Origin: Progne subis subis
Lineage: Eukaryota; Chordata; Aves; Passeriformes; Hirundinidae
Assembly: GCA_022316685.1 (NCBI GenBank)
Contig: JAKJHU010000065.1
Span: forward strand, 3,714,322 to 3,778,321
Length of the DNA: 64,000 nt
Direction: 5' to 3'
Under the pieces are notes generated by a model. The model made no database searches, was not told where the DNA came from, and was given only the letters and a program-made list of their open reading frames with translations. The stretch's first letter is position 1, and each line of letters opens with the position of its first letter. The position numbers and the translations under genes were made by a program. Shown here piece by piece: positions 11,301-26,300 of this stretch.

Positions 11301-14300
11301 AAGCTGTTAAGCTTTAACTTCAAATATAAATTATTTTATAGAGGAATAATTTATAACATAATACTAGATTTGACTTTTTTTAAATAAACACTTTCTGTAT
11401 GTTTTAAAATTTTTGGTAGGAATGTCATGTGATATTTTTAAATACCAATACCTTTTCCAAGTCCAAATTTTAAAACTGCCCATTTAAAAATCATTATGTG
11501 ATTTTATCAAATTATGTGATTATATCACTGAAACTCTCTTTTTTGGTCAAAGGTGAAGAAGCAATCCCTTTTGGACTTTGGGTTGTACAAGAGTCAGTGT
11601 CATCTGAATTGATGCATGACAAGATAGATTCCTCCATCTTATGAGTAACAGTGGTACTTGTGCTTAAACATGGAAGTTTTAGGAAGCTGTTTGCTAGGTT
11701 ATTTTTCTTTGAGTACAGACAACGTATATCTGCTCATTCAAGTTCTTTTTTCTGTATATTACCTTTTTTTGTCATGCACATACCATGCTATTCCATTATT
11801 CTGTCTTTTAGCGTGGTTTTTCATTATTCTGTCTGTTGTACATTTTCCTAATCTCTGCCATACCCAACCCATCCCCATTTCTCTGGCATTTTACAGCTTG
11901 CTGCTCTGTGTTCTCTTCGTGGCTGGCTGTGCCTTTTTGCATCTTCCAGTCCCTCATGTAGCCCTTGTATAACAGATGGGCAGTGATTTGCTCTGCCAGA
12001 TTTTGGATTTTGTTCCCTTAAAAGCAGCAGGAAGCAGTTACTGCTGGGCTTTTTGTTGGGGTGTGGGTTTTTTGGTTGGTTGTTTTTTTTTTGTGTGTGT
12101 GTGTATGTGTGTTTTGTTGCTTTTTTTTTCTGTGTAGTTTTGCATTATTTTGGAAGAGCTATGATTTTTGGGTTTATAATGCAGATTGAGCAATTCCCAA
12201 GATTTGGGGGTGAAAGAGGAGAACTGCAAAATGCATGTAAAATTAGTATGCTTTTAAAAATTCTTTTTGTTTCTCTTTCTCTCCAAGTGTGTGTGCAGGC
12301 ACCCTGCCTGGCCATGACAAGAATAATGGTTTTACATCATTACTTTTTCCTGTGGCTGTAGCAGTCAAGAGCTATATTCAGAGCAGAGGAACTAAGAACT
12401 CATAGCCTCTCCAGAGGCTTTTAATTAGAGGATGATAGGCATTAATTTTCTCCCACTGCACATACAGAAAAGCTGGTGCAGAAAACAGGAAATTGTTTGT
12501 ACAGCAAGCCCCTGATACGAGTTGTGTAGATCTAAGTAGTTTCAAAAAGTGATATTTTTCTCAATGTGTTGCACCACATCTTTAAATTTTGTGAGCCATG
12601 TATTAAAGAAATAAAGATATGAGAAATTTGTATACAGTCACTTAGAGGACCAGGTAAAAACGAAAAAAAAAAGGATGCTTAAATATGGAAAATAAATTTT
12701 ACAGCCGTGGTGGTGTTGTTTAAAAGCTCTGGCCTTCTGGGTTTAAAAAGTTGACTTTTCAGAGTAACCTTGAGATATAGTAAAGCTTAGTATTGCAGTT
12801 GAGCTTCTGATGTCAGAGCTAATGGTTGCACAATTTGGTTGGAATATTTGTGCTAATGACAGCCTTTTCCCACTGCTGGACTCTTGGTCAAAGGATTTTT
12901 GAGGTTCTTCAGAAAAGTGTTTGCACCTTGAAGAGGTGCAGGATTCTGGTGGAGTTGGGAGCTGAACAAGGACTTGAGTAAACCTGGGAAGTGAGGCCAG
13001 TCTTAGGAACTCTGCTGCAGAACTGTCTTTTCAGAGTGAAACTGTTCAAGAAGTACAGGCATATATTCAATGACACCTTTAAGATAGAGAGTGTTAGATA
13101 TGAAGAATCGACATGAAGATTAATGAAAAACTTCTAAAATACTCTTTTAAAACTAATAAAAATGATGAAGAATATAGGTTAAAAGCAAGTTTCTTTTGAA
13201 AATGCAGCTGAAGTACTTCTTACTTCTGGTCAAAAGAGTAATCTATTTCCTACTATCACTCAGACATCATTTCAACTTCATGTCTTGTCTGCTTGCATAT
13301 TAACTCAGATTTGATTCATATTCCATTGTGAATACACTGACAAATATTGTTAATATGCCTTTCAAATTTTTTGTTGCCTCAATTGGAAAATGATAAGAAG
13401 ATGTAAACTGAAGTGTTTCTTTCTCTACTAGAGCACTTTCTTTCAAAGAGTGGAGGGGACTGCACTTTTATTCATCAGTTCATAGAATGTCAGAGTGAGT
13501 ACAAGAGTGTTCACATTTGCTTTAAAAACAACAGAAAACACAGAAAAGGTGGATGAAACCGGAATTTGTCACTACTATTTAATATTTCTGTAGTAGCAGA
13601 AATTTTCTAAGCATAGAATTATGGTATTTTGGTATTAAGCAGATGTTTGGTAGATGCAGTAATAGGATGTTTCTGCTCTTGCAAAGTGATGGTTGCATTG
13701 TCTCTTCTCAGTTCATTCATTATTGTGCTCTGACCAACAAAAGGAAGGTGATATTGCCACATGGTGTTTAAAACTGAGTGTAATTTTTCACCTGCGACAA
13801 ATTAAGTTGAAATTTGTCATTTTTAACAAACATCACAGGCAGCAGAAGGACAGAGAATGAGGTACCTTTTCACATATCTATAACTTATCTGATAATTAAA
13901 GGCCTTAACGTTCTCCAAATTAGTTGTAACAAAAGAACAGAAGGGAAAACAAGTCCGTAGTTTGTATGTGGGAATCCAAGAGACTGTTCTAAGAAAAACA
14001 GAAAATCTAATACCAGTCTTTAGAAAGATGTGTTGTTCTGGAATGTGAAGTGTGTTTTTCAAAGCAAATGCTTTTGAAAATGAGTAATGAAACAGCACTG
14101 TCTGCACATCTATAATTAAGGAAAAACTGAAGATGTTAATATTTTTTTGCCTACTGGAAGGAAAAATATCATTAGAATGAGGAGAAGCAAAGTGCTATTA
14201 AACTTGAAGAAAATCTGCTTCTTTTTTTACTTCAGAGTTTATAGGAATTATGTACCTAAAATTGAGCAGAGAAGCATTTAGAAGCAGAAATAAGACAGGA

Positions 14301-17300
14301 TCACTTTTGACATAATGCCCGTTGGACTCCTTCCTCTCAAATTTTCATGGGGAAGTGTAGCAGACTTGTTTGATTTTGCAGCTTGTGATCCAGATTGCAG
14401 TGCCATAAACCAGATGACGTGGTACTGCTAAAGTTGTTCTGAGAAAATTAAAATTTTATTTATTTGAAAAAAGTTTGTTTAAAAAAATTAATGACTAGTA
14501 GCTGTCTTATGTCAGGCTGCAGTTTAAAATAATTCTAAATTTTGCAAAGATCTTGTATGAATCTTCTTTTCTGCAGTATATAAAAATGAAGTTAAATGCT
14601 TGAGTAAACACTTTTTTTTGTCTAGAACATGAAGAGCACACTGTGTGATATTCAGATACAAATGGGTTGCCTGTTTTCATTGTTTGGAAGTTAGTGTAAC
14701 CTATTTTGGCAAAACGTAGGTTAGTATCACTTCCACAAACTAAATGCGACCAGTCCTGTCGCTATTGAGAAGGAAAAGTGATCAACAGTGTCTAGTAAAA
14801 TATTCTAAGATGTAAAAGGAGTACTAATAAGAGTAAAATGAAGATCAGTGGATTTATGCCTACCCTTTCTTAAGACATGGAAGGCTACAGAGTGAAGGCA
14901 CTGCAAGGCCTCGGCTGCTTCAGTTTTAAAGGAATGAGTATGAGGTCACAAGGGTCCAGTATTTTGTGGGTTTTGAGACAGCCTAAGTTTTTACTGGCAC
15001 ATCAAGAAAAATTTCAAATCGTTGACCCTTTTATTTTCTCTTGGACCAAAAGTTTGCCTCTTCCACATTCAAATACATTTAGTCAGGCTTCACAGTATCA
15101 CGAGGTTAAAAACTGCAAATGGTCAGATCTATTCTTTTCCTTTTGTATGTAAATGCTACCCTTCAGTCCTGCTCCTGTTCTTTGCTCTGTGTAACATCAA
15201 GGGTTGGGGACTCCTAGGGAGAAAAATTACAGTTCCAGAGATTGTCAGGAAGTCAAGTTTTAAGGCACACAGCAAATAATGTAGAACAATATCATAAAGA
15301 TTGGCGATACGGAACAAGAATATATAGTTCAGTATGTGGTAGTTCATTGGGGTTTTGCCCAGAGGTTTAAGTACTGAGAGAGGAGCAAGTTTATTACTTA
15401 AACAATAATGATGTCATAAAAATCCCAGAAACCAGATGGTTTGTAAAATCCAGCTTCTGTAGATTTCTAAAGATACTATGTCATTATTTTTATTTTTTAA
15501 GCACAGTGTGCTCACAATATCATCCAGTAATGTGTCCTGATCTCTAACATCTGTGGATTGTTATGAAATCTGGCTCTGAATGATCTGGGAAGTCTTACTT
15601 TCTGATCATTACATCCAGTTCACTTGTTGCTCATTCCATAGCTTCTTTTTAGTAACCACTGGTGAAAGTGAGCGTTATCAAGAGCAGAAGTCACGGTGCT
15701 TCTTTTTTGATAGGTACATGATATGCATTATTAGCAAAAAAGTGATGATGTATGGACCAAGTGAGATTTGTTGCCCTGCTGGCTTCCTGTCTTTCACTCC
15801 AGTCTAACCTTTCTGTATTTGTGCCCTTATTTTTTTCCCTTACTTTGTGATTTTTGCAAAAATCACAAAGTTTCGATTTTAAGCGCAAGTCGACTTCTTT
15901 CATTTCACCAACCTGATTTTTGCAAATTTATTAGTAGTAGTTTTTGGATGGATTGAATGGTTATTTTTAACTTTTTCTTTGACTGCAGATGTCAAGTAAA
16001 GTTAAAGCTGTTTAGTATCACATTTTTCAGAACGTTGGAAATTTGTGTGTTGATGGAAAGGTTTTTTATTGGTTTTCAAGCCTGGCCTACTTGAAAAACT
16101 GTCTTGATGACAAAATATAAATGTAGAGAGGCCATGTTCCTTAAATGGTAATTGTAATGTTAACAGATCTTAGCTATTATATTGCACACACTGATAGACA
16201 AATCTAAATTAGAGTTCTTAAATTGAAAATAAAGGAAATGCCTAAAAACCTTAAGGAAAGTCGGCTTTAAGCTGCAAGGGGAAATACTAATTATCTTAAA
16301 GACAAACCGAAAGCTGAACTTCACAGCAGATTGTGTCAATAAAAACATTAGTTTATATGTACCTCTCTGCTTTCTGCTAAGTAGGGACTGGATAGCATGA
16401 ATGCTAAAGTTCTTTTTGCCAGAAATTAAAGCTAGGATCCTCCCCCTAATTTATATTTTGGTAGGCAAGATTGCATGTCTTGATTTAGGGAAAACACAAA
16501 TTGATTTAAAAACAAATCAGGCTTATGAAGTTTTCTGAAACAGTAAAAAAAAAATGGAGATATTTGAAAGAGATGTTTTAAAGATGTCTCTTTATATTTT
16601 CTTTCCCATTGTTGTCTGGATTCTGCCATTTTTAGTGACTAGGTTGGTAAGAGTGAAAAATAAGATTCTGTGGAGTTTGGCGATACCAACATCCAATTTT
16701 CTGTGTATTATCTCAATACCAGCATGCTGAAATAAACTACTTTTTTGCTGTCTTCTGCCATATATTAATGGTAGCATTCTTGAAGCACAGAGAATGTTCT
16801 CTTGTTCTGAACATTAGGAGAGGTGTCAGTCACCAAATGCAAAATGCTGTCTGTTCAGCTTTGGGTCAGGCTGGACAGATCCTCGTGTGCTGCTGCTCAA
16901 GGTCTTGGCTGAAGAAAGGAGACACCCTTTGTACAAATGGTGGAATCAGTAATGGACACTAGAAAACAATAAGCCACCATGGAGATTTTAAAAAGCCAAA
17001 AAACCCCACGCTGCAGTTTGTTTTAGTCATGAAAAGGGAGCGTAAGGACCTGCTGCAGAAGTTTCAGTTTGGAGAACATCTGTGTCAAGAAAGGTTGTTT
17101 CTGTTTTGTACTGCAGTTATTCGGGGTTTAGCAGTAACTGAATTATGAAAGCTAAAAGATCCATCAATTCATCATGCTAAATTTAACTCTGTAAGCTGAT
17201 TACAGAAACCTATTTTAAGCTAGCAGTCTAACATGGTTGAGGTGTTACCCCTTCAGATCAAGCAGTTGAAATCTACTTTAGTTGTTTTCAGCTGTTTTAT

Positions 17301-20300
17301 TTAGATCTACAGTGAGAATTCTTCAGTTTTTCCTTGCTGTCTTCCCTTCCACTCTTCTTCCAGCCACAGCTGAGTCCTGGAATAATGATTTCTGACGTCT
17401 TTTGTTTAGATTTATTTTATTTTAAAATGGAAGAGGACTCATGGTATCACTTGAACTCCTGACTTGTGGCTGCCAGTAATTTGATTCCCTCCCCAGTGCT
17501 TTCCTCAGTCTAGGCACAGTCATTCTCACCAGCTCTGAGGAACTCAAGGCTGTTCTGAACTTGGATGATGAGTGATCTCCTATAATTGCTTGAGACCTAA
17601 AGCCAGTTCTGAAAATCCAGTGTCCTGTTCCATGTGTTTCTGAAGCAGTATTAGTAAAATGTTACACTGATGCAGGGTAATGTTTGTAGATAAAAGTAGG
17701 TGGTGGGAACATCTCTTTTAGGCTGATTTATCTGTCTGTGTGGGGGAGGGCAGAGGGCAGGGCAACCTTTTGGCCATGAAAACCCTCCTTCAGACTTCAG
17801 GGCTTTTTGTCTAAAGACTTGTCTACCATATAGGATTGTAAAAGATGTCTCCTCCCAGATCTTGTCCTGCATCTGTCCTTAAATTGTCATAGTTAGAGCA
17901 ATATGCCATCAGAGGAGTAGAGGGATGAGTTAATCTCTCGAGGTACCCGCAGTTGGAAATGCTGACTAAAGTTTATTTTTTATTTTTTATTATTTTTTTC
18001 ATCATTATTATTTCTTTTAAATTTGAAGAGGATTTACTGTCATCCAGCTTCTTTATTCTGTTTGTGCTGCTCATTCAGCCTTCTCTGTGTCTGTTACCTG
18101 CTGACAGCACGTGGAGTATCCAGCAAACTGCATTCCCTGCCTGCTTGTCAGGGATCTGACAGGGAGAGCATGGAGGGGAGGCAGAGGCAGCTTCAGGCCT
18201 GATATTTCAGGGACTAGCAGCTTTCAGCATGGACTAAACTGCAAAATCTACCACACAGAAAGAGAGGATGTGATCTGTAAGGAGGGACCCTCGATACTTC
18301 TGTGTCAGCATCGCTTCTTAAGGAATTAGAAATAATGAAATCTCACCTGCAAAAAGAAACGAATTATTCAATAGCTTTTTTAGTGTCTTTGATTAATCCA
18401 ATCCTGTTCTTGTTTACCTTCATGTCCCAGCAGGAGTTAGGATGAAGTTAGCAATCTAGTCTCAAATTCCACTTCTTAAGATTTTTGTGCACCTCACATA
18501 CATGAGTAGGTTTCCCTAAAGTAGGCTTTTTACAAAAACTCCGTTTTTCTTGAGCCTGAATGTAATGCATTCCTAGTTTTTTGGAGGTTCGTGCAGCTGT
18601 CTTGAAAGGTTTAAACAAAGAAAGGCTGTTTCTGTGTACCTTTCACAGGTGTTGTTAAAGGAATTGTGATGTCAAGGAGATTTCTCTATTGCTGTTTTAC
18701 AGTGGTGCATTTCTAGATTTCTGCATTGTTGGATGGATGCCTATCTCATGCAACAAGCTCTTCAAATTCCTTTTTTGATAACTAAACTTGAGAAATGCGT
18801 TAATTATTTGTTACTTCCAATTAGATTTTTTTTTTTTAAAGCACACAAAATTAATTTTTCTAAATTCTCATTAGTGAACTGCAGCATTATGTAAGTTAAT
18901 AAGGAGAAATAATTATGCACTGTATCACAGAGTTCCGGTAGGCTTGTTTGCTCTGATTCATTATTCCGTGCCAGAATAAAGGTTTTGTTCAAGCCTGAGT
19001 AGGAAGTAATATTATCAGCTTTTAATTTGGTCATGGAATGTACTCTATGTAGATGCAGGGAAAACTTGAGCTTGGAAAATAACACTTATTTTGTTTGGCA
19101 GACAAGATCATAGATGAAGGACATCTAACCAAAGAGGAAGAAACAAAGCTTTTGAAAGGTTAGACTTCTGGATTATTTAACTGTTTTTGAAGCATGCTTT
19201 TTCTGTCACTCGGTGCATGTTTTGTGTTAAGCCAGCAGTTTGAGTTTTGATTGAATACTCATTTGAGGAGAAGTTCAGTAAAAGGGAGGGAAATTGTTTG
19301 CTGAACTCCAAATAGCATTGTAGGCTAAAAAGATGTAATGGAAACCATTTTTGGAGATTGAGTGCATGAAATGCTAGTCTCAATATTGACTGAGTTCTTA
19401 CTTGAATATGCATTTAAAAAAAAAAAAAATTCTGTAAATTCATTTGATGCCTGAATGAACTCCAAACAGGATTTTGGTTTTATAATAGTGCTACACAGAA
19501 ATAATGTTTGGTGTCATTTTAAGTTTTAAATAAAAGTGTATTTTAATTTGACTATTTTCTATCTTACATCTTCATAACTTTAAAATAAGTGTTAACCTCC
19601 TAAATGTGTCTTTTCCAAGTAAAATATATCTGTGCCTCTCTAACTCCTTTCTCTAATATGTAAAGCAAGTTAAATTAAAGGAGCTATTACAAAAGACTTG
19701 TCAAGGAACAGTCATCCTTACCTTCCAGTGCCATGGTCAGGATTGCAACCAAGCGTTCAGCTCACTATTTCTCAAGTGCTTAATAATGTAAGGGTGCTTG
19801 GGCTTGGACTTGCAGGCTCACTCCTCTCTTGCAGCTTTTTAATACACATGAATAATAAATGTTAGTTTATTAAAAGGTCCAGCGTTTTAGAGACATTTTA
19901 ATTTATCTTCTCTTCCTTCAATGCATGGAATGGCACCTTTAACTCCTTTCTGTATTGTGAGGAAGCTATAGACAAGGTGCCATATTTGGCAAAAGAATGC
20001 GTACAGTAACCGTAACATAGCACTCGCATGCCGCTTCTATTGCAAAGCTCTGAGCTATTTTTAGTGTTTGGTAGTATATTCTAACTCATCAGGTATGATG
20101 TCAACACATTTTAATATACTTTGTCACTTCGGCTATATTTATTCAGCTCAGTTTTATTATGGGAAATAAGAACAACTGCTGTGATATAATATAGTACAGA
20201 AAAGAGTGTTGTGCTTACAACTCTGGTTCCAGAATAGGAAACAGGTTTCTAATAATTTGCCTGTCTTCTGCTGTTTCACGTGTAGAGCTGGTACATCTTT

Positions 20301-23300
20301 CCCCTGGTCCCTCATATTTTGTGCCTTGTTCCTGAGAGGGAGAATCCTTGAAGGGAGGGGAGAAGCTGGTGTACCAGGGGTGGTTGGGTGGGAAGTATAT
20401 AAGGGGGTGCTGTGGGAGAGAGAATTAATTCGGTGGTTGGAACTCGCACTGTTCCTCCCATTTTGCACAGAGTAGGAAAGCAGTGTTTCCATGGATGCCC
20501 AGATATGGTAAAGTTAGCTGGGCATGGATCTTGCTCAGCTTAGTGCTTCTGGATCTGCCACTAATAAAAGTGACATGGGTGAGGCTTTCAGGTTATACTT
20601 TTCTTAATAGTTAAAAAAAATAATGTAAATAATGTATTATTTTATGTTTAGTAATTATTAGTGTTAGTGACAATGCTGTGAACTTGGTTCTGTATTATAA
20701 TGCAAAATGTTTTGATTTGTAACACCTTTAGATACTAGTTAAAATCCTTATTCCTAAAAATAAGAACCCTTTCTTAACCCTAAACTTTTTGTTTTAGCAA
20801 AGAACCACCCACCCCCAAAGAATAAGTGTTTAAGTACAGTAATCATTATGAATTTTGAAGTCTGCTAAAATTGGAGTTGTGTTTGGAGTACCCACCAGGT
20901 CTGAACCTCTAGTGTGCTTTTAACTGTACAGATTATTTTACCCCTTCCTCCTCTCTTGTGATTTCAATTGCGTTAGGATGGGAAAAGTCTTGCTCTTCAT
21001 CAGCTGCTTTGTTTCTACTTGCTGCCTTCTGTTTCATGTACAAGTGCATGCTAATCTGGCACAGAGTTATAGAAAACTTTCACGTTAGATTAAGAAAACT
21101 CTGAGGTTTTTTTTCTGTTTAACCTGTGTTCTGTCATGTTGATTTCTTCATGTAGCCACACAGGTTGTCTCCAGTTTCCACGTCTTCTGTTTTGGGGGAA
21201 GTTAGTTCTGTGTATTCTCTTGTTATTTGAAAAGATGTCTTATTATTCCCTTGGTTTTTACTTATTTTCATACACTAACCCTGTTGTATAACATGATTTA
21301 TTTATGATGTGCTTCTTTCTTCCTGTGCCCTGGTACTTCATTGTTGTATGCATACTGTCTATATGTGGTGATATAATTTGTGTTCACTGTGCTTTTCCCA
21401 TGGATGGTAGAAGTCAGCGTACTGGAATGCTGTATTGACCCCTTTTCATATAATGTCTCTGCCTGGAACTTGAGATTCAGAGGAAGCCTCTGTTAACCTG
21501 CAGGTGGGCAGCAGTGCTGTCAAAGCAGGGCTCTGAACAGGCAGCCAAGAAAGGTTTTGCTTTGCATAACCTCACCTGCACGTCGGTGACAGTCCCTTGC
21601 TGACACACCTGCTGGGTTAGCCCACGCCAGAGCCGGTGTGTCCTCTTTCAGTGGACCCATCAGAACTAAACCAGAATTGTTATTTGAGAAAAATTTTAAA
21701 AAATGTATTTCGGTCACCTGTAATATTTAGACTTGGAGTCAAGGGTAATTCTGTGTGGGACCAAGATGCACTCGTGTAATTAAATTCTTCTATCTTTTGA
21801 AAATATGTGGTCTCCAGTAAAAATATAGAACTGGGGAAAAAAACCCCAACAACAAAAAAATTCAGCAAACCAAAAAAAAGAACCAACTGTGTGGCTTCAC
21901 TAGGCTGCATGTAATAAAATGTGCAATTATATATGAAGAGATATTTCATGAAGGTAATTTTTTTTGTGGGAACAACCTACACTGCTTCTCTTAATACAAT
22001 TTTAACTGAAAATTCTTTCTAGAAGCTAGTGTATTAATTTATATTGCTGTGATTCTTTAATGGTTCACATCACACTTCTTTTGAACAGTACAGTATGTAC
22101 AAGACTTATTATTATTTTATTTGTCCAAAATACTGAAGCACAGTTTTATTCTTAACAACGGTTTCTGACTTGCTACAGTATCTGCATTGTTCTAGTTTTC
22201 TTTTCTTATTTGTTTGCTGATTGAATCAGCTTTTCCACAGTTCCAGCTGGCAAGAACAGAGCATTAACCCAAATTCAAGCTGTGCACGAGGCAATTGCAT
22301 CCTTTATTAGAGGCTAGGCTGGGGATGTGGGATCCATTTTAGCCCAGACTTGCAAAGAAATAAGCACCCAACAGGTTTTTAACTGTTTCTTGAACCAAAT
22401 TGTTTTCTATTGACGTTTAGCAGTAGTTTGGTGTATAGGAGAAACTATGGATAAAGCATTTATTGACTGTAGTTGCTTTTCCTTGTCTCTTGCAGAGAAC
22501 CAAGCACGAGTCAAAGAATCAAATGATTTTTCTGACACTCTTAGCCCAAGCAAAGAAAAAAGCAGCGACGACACTACAGGTAAGAGTGAGATTTCTGTAA
22601 CCTCTGATTAGCTTGAATTAAATCTAGGTAATCATGAGCATTTTCTTAAAAGAATGGATTGTATTACGGAGTATGTATTTCTTAAAAGAATGGAGTCAGA
22701 GACAAGCTTACAGCAATATTGTCTGTTTTGTGGCTTCATAATTTGACTCTTGTAAATTGAGAAGGACATAAAATCTTCTCTCCATGTGAAGAATGTGTAT
22801 ATGAGAACTGTCTGCAGTCTGCTTGCTCTCTGAAAGCTGTGGGATTTTTTTTTTAGATGCTCAAATGGATGACCAAGATCTAAATGAACCTATTGTCAAA
22901 GTAGCTCTTCTAAAAGGTAAAAAAATTTGCTTTTGCAACTCTGTATATGTAATCTTTTTATCTACCTAGTTTTAATCAAATGTGCATTAAAATAGAATGC
23001 TGGAGTTCAACGATGTTAATCATGTAGTATGGAAGAGTTAAATTTAAATATCAGTAATGACTCCTTTGGGTGATATGAAAGCACACTTTTGAGTGTTGCT
23101 ATAGAAATAATTGGTGTATAAAGGTAATCTCTGTACTCACCAGTGCTGTTCTAGGAATTTACATGTTATAACTTTGACTGGAGACGTATAGTCACACACA
23201 CTTAAGACTGTAGCTGTGGAGAGGAGGGATCCTTCCATCTCTGACTTTTTTCAAGCATTGTCAAATTTTACTTGCATAGCTTCCCTTACTGTCAGAAATG

Positions 23301-26300
23301 CTTCTATTAGTTTGTAGTTGATGGGTTAATCAGAACAAGATTTTATATTTTCTTTTTAACACAAAAAGTTTCTGTTGGAAGTTTCTGTTAAAACTGTGTT
23401 CGAAATGATTGCTGAGGCTTAGCTTTGAGCTTCTTTTCTGTGAAAGTAAAATTTTTATTGGGTTTTTTTTTGCACTGAACACATATACTTGATTAGCAAG
23501 CTGATATTTACATGTTCATTAGGAATGAGAAATTTTGTGGCATATTAATTACTTATTACATTTAGCCTACCAAAAATCATTTTATCCTTCTTTAACAATT
23601 AGACACTTGATAAGATCTGCCAAATTATGCTCCTGTTGGGATCATGAAAGAATGTCACAGTTCTTTGTGATTCAGAAAGAAAGGAAACCATAACGGAATG
23701 CAGGAGACCTGTAAAAAGAACTTTTCTCTGCAATTGTTCACACCCCCTAATTTTACAACAGAAAGGCTTTCAGAAGTTGCACAAATTCCTTTTGCTGTTT
23801 GGCAGTGTATGTAATTGAGTTTGATATTTCCCAGTGGACATGAGTTCAGCAAAGCAGTTTAGAAAGGAGTGTTTGGAGATACTGGGCATGTTCTGTTCGA
23901 GGTTTGCTCTAATATCTGCAACCAATAACAAGTATGTTCAGTGACTTTCTATGCTAGAAGGTAGAATTTGATAATGTTGTTTGTAGTGATTATAATAGCC
24001 TTATTTTTGGTTATAAAACTGAGGTTGGCAGCAACTTTTCCTCTTGAGGCTACTTGCTGGCATTCCTATTTTGCTGTCATGAAACCATTACAAAATATCT
24101 GTGCAATGAATCATTTGCCCTTTTAATTTTTATGAAGAGCCTATAAACCCACAGTTTTGTTTGAGTGTTTTTTCAGAGAGCTGCTTCATGTGAGTGACTT
24201 AGCCCTAAAAAGGATCTTATTTGCCTTGAAAAGGTTTTCAAGTAGACTTGTTACGCAGCCATATAATTAAGGAAGAGTGAGAACATTTTTGGTTTGGCAT
24301 GCAGAAATGGCCGCTGGAAAAGGCAGCAGTCTTGTTGAAACTCACAAAACAAATTAATGGAACAAGAAAATTATGAGACTCCTGATTGCTGTAGTTTCCT
24401 CCAAGCATTTTCCATCAGATTTTTTGAGTGTGTTCAGAATTTGATTCAAGTTTCTACTAGTCAGAATCTGGCAAGGAGGGCAGGGGGGGAAGCTGTGACA
24501 GATCACTTGGCTTTGTTTTTTTCTCCCCACAAGGTAAATGATTGTGTTAACCATTCATAACAGTTCCCTGGACGCTTCTGTTTAAACAGGCTGTTTGTGA
24601 CTACTTACTGCAAAGTTAAGGACAGGTGAATGTTAAACAGATGGAAAGAAGCAATAAATGTCATTGGAAGGCTGGTACTCTTGTTCTAACCAATGTCCCT
24701 GTGTTTTCATAGTAATTACAAGACTGATCCATGGAATGTTAGTAGGGATTGCTGAATAATGGTAATTAATGTAAGAAATGTTGAAAATCAGCAGTGGTCT
24801 GTTGTCTCAGAAAGTTTGGGAACCATTGTTTTATGTCAGAATAAATGGATACTTTATTTTAAGTATATGTTACAGTTTCCTTCACGTGGATCTTATGAAG
24901 CTAAAAAACCCCTCAGGGTTGTGTTATTGTGTCTGACTTCACCAGAGTACCCTGAAAATTGTCTTCTGAATAACCTGAGAATTCCTGCAAAATTCAGAAA
25001 GTGGACTTTCAGAAGTGAGGCTTGAAGGAATACCAGGCTGCTCATAAAGTTGCTTCCACAGGCCAGGCACATACAGATAAGGAATCAGTTAAGATCACAG
25101 CCAGTGTGTGCTTCTGCATTATCTCTGTTATTAAAAAAAAAAAAAAAAAAAAGTTTGAATTAAAATTGTTTAAAACAATATTTTTTCAAACAATTTTAAA
25201 ATTACCTTTGGATTCAGTGTAAAGGGGTGCCTCACTGTACTTGTGTGGGAAACAAAGTAGTATAAATTGAGAACATTTCTTAAAATGTGGCAAACAAACT
25301 GATCACAGATTAAAGTTTTCTCTGAGGTAGAAAAAATGGTGTATTTGACCTTTTTTATTTAATTCCTTCTGGCACCCTGTTGTAATTAATGCTAACTCCT
25401 TAGCCTTCTCTGAGGACAGTTAGTTGTGATGTGAATTTGCTTCTTAAGGGACCTGATTCTGTGCATGATGATAGTTAGTAGGTTTATTATTTGTAAATAG
25501 GGCAGTACTACTCACTGAAGAAGTACTTTTCAAAACCAGAATCAGCACACAAATTGTATTTGCTTAGAACTAAAAGACATTTAATTTTCAGTTTGAAGTA
25601 AGACTAAAAAGCTAATATTTTCTTGTGCTTAGATTTCTTGGCATTTGATTTAGAAGCTTGTCAGGCACATGGAAATTCCCCTTTTGTGTTGATGTAGGAA
25701 AGAGTTTACCTTGATTGTGCATTTGCTAAGCAGATTGTTGTCCCTTAAATGGAGCCTCTCGTCTCTTCTGAAGCAGTGCTGCATTTTATGATGTGTGCTT
25801 TCATTGACGAGAGAGCACTGCCACCGTAAAGTTCATTTAGGGTGTCTGTTGTTGGATTTGGGACACTGCTTCTTCAACAGGCGTGATTTGAGCCTAATTT
25901 GTCAACTTCCTCATCCATTTCTTCTGAAAAGTCTCATTGAGGAGGGTTGAAAGTCTAATTGCCCTAAATCTTTATTCATGAGAAGCCAAGAACAAAACAC
26001 GTTCAGTAAAGAGAAGCTTGGATTTAGAACTAATAAACTATAAAACAAAGTATTTGGATGAAGTAATGTGGTCCCCTCTGTTCTTTCTGCTCTCATAATT
26101 TTGTTCCGAGAAAGTCTAAAAGCACATGTGTGTTCTCAGCTTTGCTCAAACTCACCAGTTCACTCCTGTGAGAGCAGGAAAAACAGCCCCTTAGAGAGAT
26201 GCAGTATGAAGACTTTAGCATGATTTGCTAAACAATTTTTCTTAATTAAGAGAACAAGGAAAAAAAAAATCTATAATTACTTTATTGATAACATATACAG

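Noticed and set aside
11658..11972. 104-codon hydrophobic frame resembling a membrane protein
   Set aside because: T-rich intron yields Phe/Leu/Cys-rich frames by chance; a second frame (11651-11851) is also open over the same bases.
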